64,000 nucleotides of DNA from Glandiceps talaboti (GCF_964340395.1 NC_135551.1:2099501-2163500), one strand, 5' to 3'. Shown: positions 43,193 through 57,605, numbered from the stretch's first letter. A program made the numbers and translations. The notes: generated by a model not told the origin, from the letters alone.

Positions 43193-44638
43193 ATTGAATG
43201 AATTAATAGCAGTCTAAAAAGTTTTAAATTTCAAATTGGTCTCATTGAAATGTACTGTTGTAGATATTATCATATTTGATGTATAAAGGCCAACACATTA
43301 TGAGTTGGTGTACCCAACTGATACTAGTATAATAGGTTGATAAATGTACCAACAAGTACTGCATTATCTCAAATTTGTAGCTTTTGGAGTTATGCCTTGA
43401 AACTTGCAAAAAAAAATTTAATTCATAAAAAACATTCAATATGTGGTAAATGTGTATATATTGCACCAGCTTATCATGCCAATAAATGAACTGCCTACAT
43501 TTTAAATTTCTCCAAATTTTATTTGTTGACCACCAAAGGAAAAGACTACAACTGACGGACGTTATTTTGCTACAGGCTACAGGCATACTTTCTTTTCAAC
43601 AAAATGGATTACAAGTTATAGTCTTCTTTGGTATCACAATTATGTATCCACCAAAGAAAGTAATAAAAACTCCACAACATTTATCTATTAATTCTCCAAT
43701 TGTCATTATTCTATGCTTTAGTTCTCTAGTCATCATTCTACTAGTTTTTGACAACCAATATACATTCAATGACTAATGGTAGCATCACCATTAAATTTAG
43801 TACAAATCACAAATATTGGACTTTTCATAAATCTCAAGTATGAAATCCTGATTGAATAAAAACAACATATACAGCACAGGAAATTGATTATTTGCCCAGT
43901 GCTACTTATAAAATGTGACTGCCAACTACTGGTTCTGTGAAGGGACAAGTGAGCAACACCTCTTCAATCATCCTCTCTGACAAGTACAAAAATGCTTTTA
44001 TTTTACTCTTTGGTTTCCATGGTGACACCCCTGGCTACCATAAGTTTTGTCTGTGTTAACAGCACACAACTGTTTATATTATACATATATAAGCCAAGGA
44101 ACTGTGACTATTGTGTATTCTAACACTATACTTGTTCTTGTCCTGGGATCCTTGGCCCAACTTACTACAACTGTTAGAATATTGTACCTTTAGTTCCACA
44201 CTTGGATCCATTCACAACCCACTTCCAGCAAATGCAAATACAAATACACACATCAAACCATATCCTCAAACCTTTCCACACAAATTCAGAGCATCTTGCC
44301 ACAAAACTGGATTTTGAAAGAACTAAAAGAAAACTGACTACTCTGTCAACATCTATTGCAAACTTTATTTATATTCTCCTTTAGAGGCATAGTAACTGGT
44401 TTTTAACTACAAATTGAGTTAACAGACCATCTACTCTCTGCAGTGCTAACACTATAATTTGATTAGTCGTCATTCAAATAAAACTATAGTTTTTCATGCT
44501 TGTTAGAATTCAATTTATTTCACATTGAATGTAATTAGAGATTAATAAAATGTACTTATTATTGAGTGGTTTACGAGTTGATAGCAGCAAAGAGTTGGAG
44601 TGTACCAGCTATCTTTGTTGTTTACTAAACCTCCCCAA
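43193..44638. other. Unique A/T-rich region
   Basis: Several frames of 60-114 codons on both strands overlap each other and show no family motif or splice borders. No gene is called. Confidence 0.4.
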
Positions 44639-45049
44639 TCATTGGCTGTATCTGCTCAAGTAGTTCAAGAGGGGAGTAAAGTAGTGAATGGTTTCTGGTA
44701 AAAAGCTCACTTCAAATAAAAGGGTTACTGCTGTGAACAAAGGAGAACTATAGAACACCAGACAATGCAGTGCTAAGGAGGCTCCCACTAACACTTGTAC
44801 AAAGACTTTACCATCTGTGAACTTATCACTGGTGGGCTTCATTCCAAGCAAACTTTTTTTTTGTTTTATCTTTTTAAAATGAATTTTAACAATCAACATC
44901 AAAATGCAGATAATATAGAACTGGCTAGATTTACACAAGAAATGAAAAGTAATATCAAACATGAAAGGAATTAGTATAACCACAAAAATAGAATACTTCC
45001 TGAAGAGTGTATTATTTGTGTATACCATGCCAGCAATCACATGCAACAC
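44639..45049 (-). CDS. Doubtful membrane-protein-like open frame
   Basis: A minus-strand frame of 136 codons with ATG and stop. It reads as two or three hydrophobic stretches (YSIFVVILIPFMFDITFHFL, FYIICILMLIVKI, and LVGASLALHCLVFYSSPLF), separated by a Lys-rich patch. The last 70 residues (from LGMKPTSDKF) look most coding-like. No family recognised, no good acceptor, and the A/T-rich setting makes hydrophobic chance frames common. Confidence 0.2.
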   Translation of the reverse strand: MLHVIAGMVYTNNTLFRKYSIFVVILIPFMFDITFHFLCKSSQFYIICILMLIVKIHFKKIKQKKSLLGMKPTSDKFTDGKVFVQVLVGASLALHCLVFYSSPLFTAVTLLFEVSFLPETIHYFTPLLNYLSRYSQ

Positions 45050-45061
45050 ATTGCTACAGCC

Positions 45062-45088
45062 ACAGACCCTTTCATGCAGGGTCTATGC
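45062..45088. mobile_element. Diverged copy of the small palindrome (copy 3, weak)
   Basis: AGACCCTTTCATGCAGGGTCT matches the arms of the 27376 and 37720 palindromes but has a changed centre and no exact direct repeat (CTACAGC against CTATGGT). It may be an old copy. Confidence 0.35.
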
Positions 45089-45213
45089 TATGGTTGAAGA
45101 TCACCACATAAAATCTATAGCTACTTTTAGGAAGTAAAAAAAAAAACTTGATTTTCTGACAATTTACATCTAAGAATTTCTGACAAGTTTTACACCTATG
45201 AATTTCTGACAAG

Positions 45214-45630
45214 TCATTAAGAACTGACAAAATAACTTACATGTATAAGGTCATTAAGAACTGACAAAATAACTTACATGTATAAAGTCATTAAGAACTG
45301 ACAAAATAACTTACATGTATAAAGTCATTAAGCACTGACAAAATAACTAATATATATTTATTAAGAACTGACAAAATAACTTACATGTATAAGGTCATTA
45401 AGAACTGACAAAATAACTAATACATGTATAAAGTCATTAAGAATTGACAAAATAACTTACATGTATAAGGTCATTAAGAACTGACAAAATAACTAATACA
45501 TGTATAAGGTCATTAAGAACTGACAAAATAACTTACATGTATAAGGTCATTAAGAACTGACAAAATAACTAATACATGTATAAAGTCATTAAGAATTGAC
45601 AAAATAACTAATGTGTAGTCATTAAGAACT
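45214..45630 (-). repeat. Inverted minisatellite, left arm, about 11 units
   Basis: Units of about 36-40 bp: CATTAAGAACTGACAAAATA plus ACTTACATGTATAAGGT. This is the reverse complement of the unit in the right arm. Confidence 0.95.
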
Positions 45631-45631
45631 T

Positions 45632-46841
45632 TATACACTTTATACATGTATTAGTTATTTTGTCAGTTCTTAATGACTTTATACATTTATTAGTTATTTT
45701 GTCAGTTCTTAATGACTTTATACATGTATTAGTTATTTTGTCAGTTCTTAATAAATATATATTAGTTATTTTGTCAGTTCTTAATGACTACATATTAGTT
45801 ATTTTGTCAATTTTTAATGACATTATACATGTATTAGTTATTTTGTCAGTTCTTAATGACTATATATTAGTTATTTTGTCAGTTCTTATTGACTACATAT
45901 TAGTTATTTTGTCAGTTCTTAATGACTACATATGTTATTTTGTCAGTTCTTAATAAATATATATTAGTTATTTTGTCAGTTCTTAATGACTACATATTAG
46001 TTATTTTGTCAATTTTTAATGACATTATACATGTATTAGTTATTTTGTCAGTTCTTAATGACTATATATTAGTTATTTTGTCAGTTCTTAATGACTACAT
46101 ATGTTATTTTGTCAGTTCTTAATGACTTTATACATATTAGTTATTTTGTCAGTTCTTAATGACTACATATTAGTTATTTTGTCAATTTTTAATGACATAC
46201 ATGTATTAGTTATTTTGTCAGTTCTTAATGACTACATATTAGTTATTTTGTCAGTTCTTAATGACTACATATTAGTTATTTTGTCAGTGCTTAATGACTT
46301 TATACATATTAGTTATTTTGTCAGTTCTTAATGACTTTATACATGTATTAGTTATTTTGTCAGTTCTTAATGACTATGTATTAGTTATTCTGTCAGTTCT
46401 TACTGACTATATGTTAGTTATTTTGTCAGTTCTTAATGACTACATATTAGTTATTTTGTCAGTTCTTAATGACTACATATTAGTTATTTTGTCAATTCTT
46501 AATGACTTTATACATGTATTAGTTATTTTGTCAGTTCTTAATGACTTTATACATGTATTAGTTATTTTGTCAGTTCTTAATGACTACATATTAGTTATTT
46601 TGTCAGTTCTTAATGACTTTATACATGTATTAGTTATTTTGTCAGTTCTTAATGACTACATATGTTATTTTGTCAGTTCTTAATAAATATATATTAGTTA
46701 TTTTGTCAATGTTTAATGACTACATATTAGTTATTTTGTCAATTCTTAATGACTACACATTACTTATTTTGTCAGTTCTTAGTGACTATATGTTACTTAT
46801 TTTGTCAGTTCTTAATGACTATGTATTAGTTATTCTGTCAT
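45632..46841 (+). repeat. Inverted minisatellite, right arm, about 33 units
   Basis: Units of 33-40 bp: TTAGTTATTTTGTCAGTTCT plus TAATGAC and ACATA or TTTATACATG. It switches orientation from the left arm around 45628. Open frames (VLVILSVLNDYI) are artefacts. Confidence 0.95.
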
Positions 46842-47348
46842 ATGAGTTAATATTGCAACAATACTTGGCAAGTAGTCTAGTTACTATATGTGTGGTCATT
46901 TTCATTTTCTAGGATCTCTCTCTCCACAGTCAAACAGACAAAATTTACCAAAAATCTAGGTAGATCCCCTTGTGGGGAAAAAGGTGAACAGTGCATGTCA
47001 GTAGTAATCAATCACATACACACTGACAGGTGGTTGTAATTGGTTACTTGGTTCAGTTTACTACAAAGCAACTAGTTTGAAAGTAAGTGATGTGAGGATT
47101 TGATAACATTATGACATTTATATCAATGCTCCAATAGCATAAGCTTAGGAAGAACGGAATGTCGGGCTAGAGGAACCCAACTGACTATACGGTGGAGACC
47201 ATCGAGATGATTGTAGCATATGTAAGAATTAGACTACTAGTACTAGCCTAAGTGAAATGTCTGACGCTGTACATTTGTACACATGTTGCTAATATCCTAG
47301 CATAAAGCTTGGTCTTAGTCTCTAAATGGGCTTGTACATGCACAGACA
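46842..47348. other. Unique spacer
   Basis: No gene recognised. Confidence 0.4.
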
Positions 47349-48842
47349 CATATAGGCTACATACACATATAGACCCCATAGGCTACACACATATAGACCC
47401 CATAGGCTACACACATATAGACCCCATAGGCTACACACATATAGACCCCATAGGCTACACACATATAGACCCCATAGGCTACACACAAATATAGACCCCA
47501 TAGGCTACACACATATAGACCCCATAGGCTACACACAAATATAGACCCCATAGGCTACACACAAATATAGACCCCATAGGCTACACACGTATAGACCCCA
47601 TAGGCTACACACATATAGACCCCATAGGCTACACACAAATATAGACCCCATAGGCTACACACATATAGACCCCATAGGCTACACACATATAGACCCCATA
47701 GGCTACACACAAATATAGACCCCATAGGCTACACACGTATAGACCCCATAGGCTACACACATATAGACCCCATAGGCTACACACATATAGACCCCATATG
47801 CTACACACGTATAGACCCCATAGGCTACACACATATAGACCCCATAGGCTACACACACATATAGACCCCATAGGCTACACACATATAGACCCCATAGGCT
47901 ACACACATATAGACCCCATAGGCTACACACAAATATAGACCCCATAGGCTACACACATATAGACCCCATAGGCTACACACATATAGACCCCATAGGCTAC
48001 AGACACATATAGACCCCATAGGCTACACACATATATAGACCCCATAGGCTACACACATATAGACCCCATAGGCTACACACATATAGACCCCATAGGCTAC
48101 ACACAAATATAGACCCCATAGGCTACACACAAATATAGACCCCATAGGCTACACACATATAGACCCCATAGGCTACACACATATAGACCCCATAGGCTAC
48201 ACACAAATATAGACCCCATAGGCTACACACATATAGACCCCATAGGCTACACACATATAGACCCCATAGGCTACACACAAATATAGACCCCATAGGCTAC
48301 ACACATATAGACCCCATAGGCTACACACAAATATAGACCCCATAGGCTACAGACACATATAGACCCCATAGGCTACACACATATAGACCCCATAGGCTAC
48401 ACACATATAGACCCCATAGGCTACACACATATAGACCCCATAGGCTACACACATATAGACCCCATAGGCTACAGACACATATAGACCCCATAGGCTACAC
48501 ACATATAGACCCCATAGGCTACACACATATAGACCCCATAGGCTACACACACATATAGACCCCATAGGCTACACACACATATAGACCCCATAGGCTACAC
48601 ACATATAGACCCCATAGGCTACACACGTATAGACCCCATAGGCTACACACATATAGACCCCATAGGCTACACACACATATAGACCCCATATGCTACACAC
48701 ATATAGACCCCATAGGCTACACACATATAGACCCCATAGGCTACACACATATAGACCCCATAGGCTACACACATATAGACCCCATAGGCTACACACATAT
48801 AGACCCCATAGGCTACACACATATAGACCCCATAGGCTACAC
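47349..48842. repeat. 24/26-bp minisatellite, about 60 units
   Basis: The unit is ATATAGACCCCATAGGCTAC plus ACAC, with an AA- or CA-containing 26-bp form. Frames such as VAYGVYMC are artefacts. Confidence 0.97.
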
Positions 48843-49690
48843 ATGTATTCCTTATGGATCACTACTAGATAGAATGCCACTGTTAGTCTCCTGTATCCCA
48901 CAAATTATCCAAATCTTTATGACATAAAGATCACTTAAGCTATTGTTTAGTCAAGGACAGTTACTGAAGCATTGCAGGTTTACATGTATCTGAACACATG
49001 ACTGGATGCAATTAAACAATCAGAAAGCATACAACTCATATATGGAACACTTTCAACCAAGCCTTGTTCCCAATAAATCATGCAGAAGCTGGATATCTCA
49101 TGGAAACATTAACATTACATCCCAGAATAATTAGTCTATTCCTGATGCCCATATGTTGGAAAAGACTGTTTTGAAAGACAACAGAGATTGTACATGAATG
49201 ATTCTCACGTCATTATTATTGGATCATTATTATTGGATCATTATCATTTGAAATCAGTGTTTTTGATTTCACAGAGAAGTGTTTTTGATATGAATGTTTT
49301 AAACTCCCCTTATATGAGTATACTGTACTGGTGTGTGCAAACTAGTGCTATTTATACTGCAGTGTAATATCAAAAGCAGTATTGCATACCTGAATGCAAA
49401 TGATATACTAGTATACAAATGCAGGCACAATCTTTCCTTGCACACAGAATCAAGTGATGGCATAGTAGTAATGGCCAAAAGACAAAATGTGACTATTTCA
49501 TCTAGAAATTGGTCAACAAGGTCTCATTAGAAAGCCCACCATTGATAATGTGGAGTAGACACTTGAATTGCACCATACATGTATATATCAAACGTTTGGA
49601 GGTAAAGAGGCAAATGTGAGGACTAATATTTGCCATAAAGGTCAACATCACAAAATGAATTGTCATGCATACACAACATGTAACCTCTGG
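48843..49690. other. Unique spacer
   Basis: Short frames only. A GGATCATTATTATT duplication at 49220 is the only structure seen. Confidence 0.4.
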
Positions 49691-49760
49691 TATCTGACAT
49701 ACATTTGTGCCAGGTTTGGTTGAAATGGAGCTCTGGGTGTCAGAGATATGACGGTCTATG

Positions 49761-49854
<94 letters not shown>

Positions 49855-49860
49855 GACAGA
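49691..49860 (+). repeat. Dispersed repeat tail with (CAGA)n
   Basis: TGCCAGGTTTGGTTGAAATG, GAGCTCTGGGTGTCAGAGAT and ATGACGGTCTATG are followed by about 100 bp of (CAGA)n. This is the 3' end of a dispersed repeat that differs from family A but has the same kind of terminal tetranucleotide run. Confidence 0.7.
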
Positions 49861-51374
49861 TCTAATAAGTAACTTTTAAAAGACTTGATAACTTTTTTCA
49901 CCAACCTTCTTTTTTACAGTTCCCAAGATACTAGATTAGTCAACTTATCAATTGCTACTATGGTGACAGAGCTATAATTCTCTTCTTCATGGTCCACAAA
50001 TGTTTGAAATATTATATTATAATGAATTCAGAGACAGACCACTGCAAGGATTAAAAAACAATACTAACAAGTTTGAGAGACTGAAGAATATAGGGCCATA
50101 CATACTGTGAAACAAGATTGAGGAGACCATGTCAGTTGGCATATAAACGTTATCAATATTGGCCATCTTGTTAAAAATGGTTGTCCACAGTCTTTATCCA
50201 ATGCAAACATTATTATTATTATTATTATTATATGAAATAGTTGGAAAATTAGTGTAAAGTAATGTATGCTCTAAGTTTGATGGCAATTACATCACAAAAA
50301 TTAAACCTTGTCATATTAATTATGATAACATTTTGCTCTATAAGTAATTCTAAAAACCAGAATTGACTTAGAAACAAATAGAGGTAAACCTGGCGTATTC
50401 CTATCCACAGCTATAATATAGCACACCAGTTATTTTATTCTAAACCAAATTATTGGTTGATTGTATGCTACAGGGCATACTTGAGAAAGAGTCAGGTAGT
50501 GAAGTAAAGGCTATCAAATTGGAGTATCTGGTAGACAGACAGGAGGTCGTTACTTTAAGGTGAAGCCCTAGATATGCAGTCCTGTGATAGACATAGGCAG
50601 ATTCAACACACTTAGGGTTAATCCTAGCTTCAGGGTGTATTACTACTAAAAATGGTCAATGCTTCAGTAACATGCAGGCAGATGTCAACTTTTAGAACAT
50701 GCATTTGCATCCCTATTGCGCTATCTTTACCCAAATCACTATAGTCATAGGACCACAAGCTTGTCCACAGACTTGCCTGTTGTGGCTGTCTCCATTAGAC
50801 ATGTTACAATGGAACCATCCACAGATAGCCACTTAATAGCATTTTAATAGGTGAAACAACAAGCCTTAAAATGTTCTTTTTTTGCAAACTACTTATGTCA
50901 TCCTAACATAAATCAGCAAGCAATCTGTCCATGCATAGCACTCGCATTTCTTCTGTGTTCAAGCTGGCTTATTTGTGTTGGCTTTGTTTTGCCTCTGGCA
51001 CAGTAGAATGTTACAACAGCAGCCCACGCTCACTCTACCTTTCACATAATTAGGTAAATCATTTAATAATTTGAAAATTATATTTACTGAGAGTAAACTG
51101 TCATAGTGGCAAACAGTTACACAGTTGTGACACACTTCACACACATGCAAAGCTGATAAATCCATCTCTGTAGACAAAATCTGTTTAGTACTGTCATCAT
51201 CTGAGGTAATAGATTACAAAATGGCTTCAATCTTCAATATCATCTCTAGAATTATCACCAGCTGTATTTTTAGTTATCCATCACATTTTAGAAAAGCCCA
51301 AAATGTAGAGATATTACTCTCACATTGATAAATATAGATAAATATAGATTTCTTAGTCCTGGCTGTATATAGAG
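49861..51374. other. Unique region
   Basis: An (ATT)n run at about 50210-50230. A 72-codon minus frame (51177-50959) is Cys/His-containing (HVCEVCHNCVTVCHYD), but with no family or splice support. Confidence 0.4.
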
Positions 51375-51689
51375 TTACAAGTAACAGGTACAATAGCTAT
51401 ATTTTATCATAATGTTGGTGGCTAACTCTGCATAAGTCAACAATTACCTCCAAGCTTGTCACATAGATCAATAAGACATAGTACTTTTATTGTTCAAATA
51501 CACAAACAACTTCAATATACTTTTACATTTCAAAATAGTGATCCTTGTATCAATTTTTTCCCATTTTATTGAATTTTGTGACATTTTTAAATTTTAAAAC
51601 AATATTATAAACATTTTATCACTTTATATGACAAACCTTCAAATAACATCATCTAACAACATTTAATAAATTCTATCTTTCATGTCAGT
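51375..51689. repeat. Unique segment duplicated at 52951 (copy 1)
   Basis: About 315 bp, from AAGTAACAGGTACAATAGCT to ATCTTTCATGTCAGTGATTT, present again at 52951-53265 with near identity. Confidence 0.93.
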
Positions 51690-52950
51690 GATTTACACTA
51701 GATTTATAGAGACTTGACAATCAGTGATTTACACTAGATGTATAGACTTGATAATCAGTGATTTACACTAGATTTATAGAGACTTGATAATCAGTGATTT
51801 ACACTAGATTAATAGAGACTTGACAATCAGTGATTTACACTAGATGTATAGCGACTTGATAATCAGTGATTTACACTAGATTTATAGAGACTTGATAATC
51901 AGTGATTTACACTAGATTTATAGAGACTTGATAATCAGTGATTTACACTAGATTTATAGAGACTTGATAATCGGTGATTTACACTAGATTTATAGAGACT
52001 TGATAATCAGTGATTTACACTAGATTTATAGAGACTTGACAATCGGTGATTTACACTAGATTTATAGAGACTTGACAATCAGTGATTTACACTAGATTTA
52101 AAGAGACTTGATAATCAGTGATTTACACTAGATTTATAGAGACTTGACAATCAGTGACTTACACTAGATTTATAGCGACTTGATAATCAGTGATTTACAC
52201 TAGATTTATAGAGACTTGACAATCAGTGATTTACACTAGATTTATAGAGACTTGATAATCAGTGATTTACACTAGATTTATAGAGACTTGATAATCAGTG
52301 ATTTACACTAGATTTATAGAGACTTGATAATCAGTGATTTACACTAGATTTATAGAGACTTGATAATCAGTGATTTACACTAGATTTATAGAGACTTGAC
52401 AATCAGTGATTTACACTAGATTTATAGAGACTTGATAATCAGTGATTTACACTAGATTTATAGAGACTTGATAATCAGTGATTTACACTAGATTTATAAA
52501 GACTTGACAATCAGTGACTTACACTAGATTTATAGAGACTTGATAATCAGTGATTTACACTAGATTTATAGAGACTTGATAATCATTGATTTACACTAGA
52601 TTTATAGAGACTTGATAATCAGTGATTGACACTAGATTTATAAAGACTTGATAATCAGTGATTTACACTAGATTTATAGAGACTTGACAATCAGTGATTT
52701 ACACTAGATTTAAAGAGACTTGATAATCAGTGATTTACACTAGATTTATAGAGACTTGACAATCAGTGATTTACACTAGATTTATAGAGACTTGATAATC
52801 AGTGATTGACACTAGATTTATAAAGACTTGATAATCAGTGATTTACACTAGATTTATAGAGACTTGATAATCAGTGATTTACACTAGATTTAAAGAGACT
52901 TGATAATCAGTGATTTACACTAGATTTATAGAGACTTGATAATCAGTGAT
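51690..52950. repeat. 36-bp minisatellite, first block, about 35 units
   Basis: The unit is CAGTGATTTACACTAGATTT plus ATAGAGACTTGATAAT, with ACTTACAC, ATTGACAC, AAAGAG and CGGTG variants. Confidence 0.97.
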
Positions 52951-53265
52951 TTACAAGTAACAGGTACAATAGCTATATTTTATCATAATGTTGGTGGCTA
53001 ACTCTGCATAAGTCAACAATTACCTCCAAGCTTGTCACATAGATCAATAAGACATAGTACTTTTATTGTTCAAATACACAAACAACTTCAATATACTTTT
53101 ACATTTCAAAATAGTGATCCTTGTATCAATTTTTTCCCATTTTATTGAATTTTGTGACATTTTTAAATTTTAAAACAATATTATAAACATTTTATCACTT
53201 TATATGACAAACCTTCAAATAACATCATCTAACAACATTTAATAAATTCTATCTTTCATGTCAGT
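52951..53265. repeat. Unique segment duplicated from 51375 (copy 2)
   Basis: Same text as 51375-51689; its left border joins the array at a TTACA microhomology. Confidence 0.93.
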
Positions 53266-56200
53266 GATTTACACTAGATTTATAGAGACTTGACAATCAG
53301 TGATTTACACTAGATGTATAGACTTGATAATCAGTGATTTACACTAGATTAATAGAGACTTGACAATCAGTGATTTACACTAGATGTATAGCGACTTGAT
53401 AATCAGTGATTTACACTAGATTTATAGAGACTTGATAATCAGTGATTTACACTAGATTTATAGAGACTTGATAATCAGTGATTTACACTAGATTTATAGA
53501 GACTTGATAATCAGTGATTTACACTAGATTTATAGACTTGATAATCAGTGATTTACACTAGATTTATAGAGACTTGATAATCAATGATTTACACTAGATT
53601 TATAGACTTGATAATCAGTGATTTACACTAGATTTATAGAGACTTGATAATAAGTGATTTACACTAGATTTATAGACTTGATAATCAGTGACTTACACTA
53701 GATTTATAGAGACTTGATAATCAGTGATTTACACTAGATTTATAGAGACTTGATAATCAGTGATTTACACTAGATTTATAGCGACTTGACAATCGGTGAT
53801 TTACACTAGATTTATAGAGACTTGACAATCGGTGATTTACACTAGATTTATAGAGACTTGATAATCAGTGATTTACACTAGATTTATAGAGACTTGACAA
53901 TCGGTGATTTACACTAGATTTATAGAGACTTGACAATCAGTGATTTACACTAGATTTAAAGAGACTTGATAATCAGTGATTTACACTAGATTTATAGAGA
54001 CTTGACAATCAGTGACTTACACTAGATTTATAGCGACTTGATAATCAGTGATTTACACTAGATTTATAGAGACTTGACAATCAGTGATTTACACTAGATT
54101 TATAGAGACTTGATAATCAGTGATTTACACTAGATTTATAGAGACTTGATAATCAGTGATTTACACTAGATTTATAGAGACTTGATAATCAGTGATTTAC
54201 ACTAGATTTATAGAGACTTGATAATCAGTGATTTACACTAGATTTATAGAGACTTGACAATCAGTGATTTACACTAGATTTATAGAGACTTGATAATCAG
54301 TGATTTACACTAGATTTATAGAGACTTGATAATCAGTGATTTACACTAGATTTATAAAGACTTGACAATCAGTGACTTACACTAGATTTATAGAGACTTG
54401 ATAATCAGTGATTTACACTAGATTTATAGAGACTTGATAATCAGTGATTTACACTAGATTTATAGAGACTTGATAATCAGTGATTTACACTAGATTTATA
54501 GAGACTTGACAATCAGTGATTTACACTAGATTTATAGAGACTTGACAATCAGTGATTTACACTAGATTTATAGAGACTTGATAATCAGTGATTGACACTA
54601 GATTTATAAAGACTTGATAATCAGTGATTTACACTAGATTTATAGAGACTTGATAATCAGTGATTTACACTAGATTTAAAGAGACTTGATAATCAGTGAT
54701 TTACACTAGATTTATAGAGACTTGATAATCAGTGATTGACACTAGATTTATAAAGACTTGATAATCAGTGATTTACACTAGATTTATAGAGACTTGATAA
54801 TCAGTGATTTACACTAGATTTAAAGAGACTTGATAATCAGTGATTTACACTAGATTTATAGAGACTTGACAATCAGTGATTTACACTAGATTTATAGAGA
54901 CTTGATAATCAGTGATTGACACTAGATTTATAAAGACTTGATAATCAGTGATTTACACTAGATTTATAGAGACTTGATAATCAGTGATTTACACTAGATT
55001 TAAAGAGACTTGATAATCAGTGATTTACACTAGATTTATAGAGACTTGATAATCAGTGATTTACACTAGATTTATAGAGACTTGATAATCAGTGATTTAC
55101 ACTAGATTTATAGAGACTTGACAATCAGTGACTTACACTAGATTTATAGAGACTTGACAATCGGTGATTTACACTAGATTTATAGAGACTTGATAATCAG
55201 TGATTTACACTAGATTTATAGAGACTTGACAATCAGTGACTTACACTAGATTTATAGACACTTGACAATCGGTGATTTACACTAGATTTATAGAGATTTG
55301 ACAATCAGTGACTTACACTAGATTTATAGAGACTTGACAATCAGTGATTTACACTAGATTTATAGAGACTTGATAATCAGTGATTTACACTAGATTTAAA
55401 GAGACTTGATAATCAGTGATTTACACTAGATTTATAGAGACTTGATAATCAGTGATTGACACTAGATTTATAAAGACTTGATAATCAGTGATTTACACTA
55501 GATTTATAGAGACTTGATAATCAGTGATTTACACTAGATTTAAAGAGACTTGATAATCAGTGATTTACACTAGATTTATAGAGACTTGACAATCAGTGAT
55601 TTACACTAGATTTATAGAGACTTGATAATCAGTGATTGACACTAGATTTATAAAGACTTGATAATCAGTGATTTACACTAGATTTATAGAGACTTGATAA
55701 TCAGTGATTTACACTAGATTTAAAGAGACTTGATAATCAGTGATTTACACTAGATTTATAGAGACTTGATAATCAGTGATTTACACTAGATTTATGGAGA
55801 CTTGACAATCAGTGATTTACACTAGATTTATAGAGACTTGATAATCAGTGATTTACACTAGATTTATAGAGACTTGATAATCAGTGATTTACACTAGATT
55901 TATAGAGACTTGACAATCAGTGACTTACACTAGATTTATAGAGACTTGATAATCAGTGATTTACACTAGATTTATAGAGACTTGACAATCAGTGACTTAC
56001 ACTAGATTTATAGAGACTTGACAATCGGTGATTTACACTAGATTTATAGAGACTTGACAATCAGTGATTTACACTAGATTTATAGAGACTTGACAATCAG
56101 TGATTTACACTAGATTTATAGAGATTTGATAATCAGTGATTTACACTAGATTTATAGAGACTTGACAATCAGTGACTTACACTAGATTTATAGAGACTTG

Positions 56201-57165
56201 ACAATCAGTGATTTACACTAGATTTATAGAGACTTGACAATCAGTGACTTACACTAGATTTATAGAGATTTGATAATCAGTGATTTACACTAGATTTATA
56301 GAGACTTGATAATCAGTGACTTGCACTAGATTTATAGAGACTTGATAATCGGTGATTTACACTAGATTTATAGAGACTTAATAATCAGTGACTTACACTA
56401 GATTTATAAAGACTTGATAATCAGTGATTTACACTAGATTTATAGAGACTTGACAATCGGTGATTTACACTAGATTTATAGAGACTTGACAATCAGTGAC
56501 TTACACTAGATTTATAGAGACTTGACAATCGGTGATTTACACTAGATTTATAGAGACTTGACAATCAGTGATTTACACTAGATTTAAAGAGACTTGATAA
56601 TCAGTGATTTACAGTAGATTTATAGACTTGATAATCAGTAATTTACAGTAGATTTATAGAGACTTGACAATCAGTGACTTACACTAGATTTATAGAGACT
56701 TGACAATCGGTGACTTACACTAGATTTATAGAGACTTGATAATCAGTGATTTACACTAGATTTATAGAGACTTGACAATCGGTGATTTACACTAGATTTA
56801 TAGAGACTTGCCAATCAGTAATTTACACTAGATTTATAGACTTGATAATCAGTGATTTACACTAGATTTAAAGAGACTTGATAATCAGTGATTTACACTA
56901 GATTTATAGAGACTTGATAATCAGTGATTGACACTAGATTTATAAAGACTTGATAATCAGTGATTTACACTAGATTTATAAAGACTTGATAATCAGTGAT
57001 TTACACTAGATTTATAAAGACTTGATAATCAGTGATTTACACTAGATTTATAGAGATTTGATAATCAGTGATTTACACTAGATTTATAGAGACTTGATAA
57101 TCAGTGATTTACAGTAGATTTATAGAGATTTGATAATCAGTGATTTACAGTAGATTTATAGAGTC
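53266..57165. repeat. 36-bp minisatellite, second block, about 108 units
   Basis: Same unit as 51690-52950. The early unit-variant order (GATGTATAGACTTG, then GATTAATAGAG, then GATGTATAGCG) copies that of the first block, so duplication included part of the array. Further block repeats recur at about 54600, 54750 and 54930. Confidence 0.97.
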
Positions 57166-57605
57166 TTGATAATATCAACAGACTGATATACAAATCTTGA
57201 TAATATCAAGACTGATATACAAGTCTTGATAATATCAACAGACTGATATACAAGTCTTGATAATATCAACAGTCTGATACACAAATCTTGATAATATCAA
57301 CAGACTGATATACAAGTCTTGATAATATCAACAGTCTGATATACAAGTCTTGATAATGTCAACAGACTGATATACAAGTCTTGATAATATCAACAGACTG
57401 ATATACAAATCTTGATAATATCAACAGACTGATATACAAGTCTTGATAATATCAACAGACTGATATACAAGTCTTGATAATATCAACAGTCTGATACACA
57501 AATCTTGATAATGTCAACAGTCTGATATACAATTCTTGATAATGTCAACAGTCTGATACACAAATCTTGATAATACCAACAGACTAATACACAATTCTTG
57601 ATAAT
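57166..57605. repeat. 31-bp minisatellite, about 14 units
   Basis: The unit is TCTTGATAATATCAACAGAC plus TGATATACAAG. It shares CTTGATAAT with the 36-bp array next to it and may have started from it. Confidence 0.95.

Noticed and set aside
43242-43776. Overlapping frames of 114 and 96 codons as genes
   Set aside because: A/T-rich, opposite strands overlap, no motif and no splice sites that would join them to anything.
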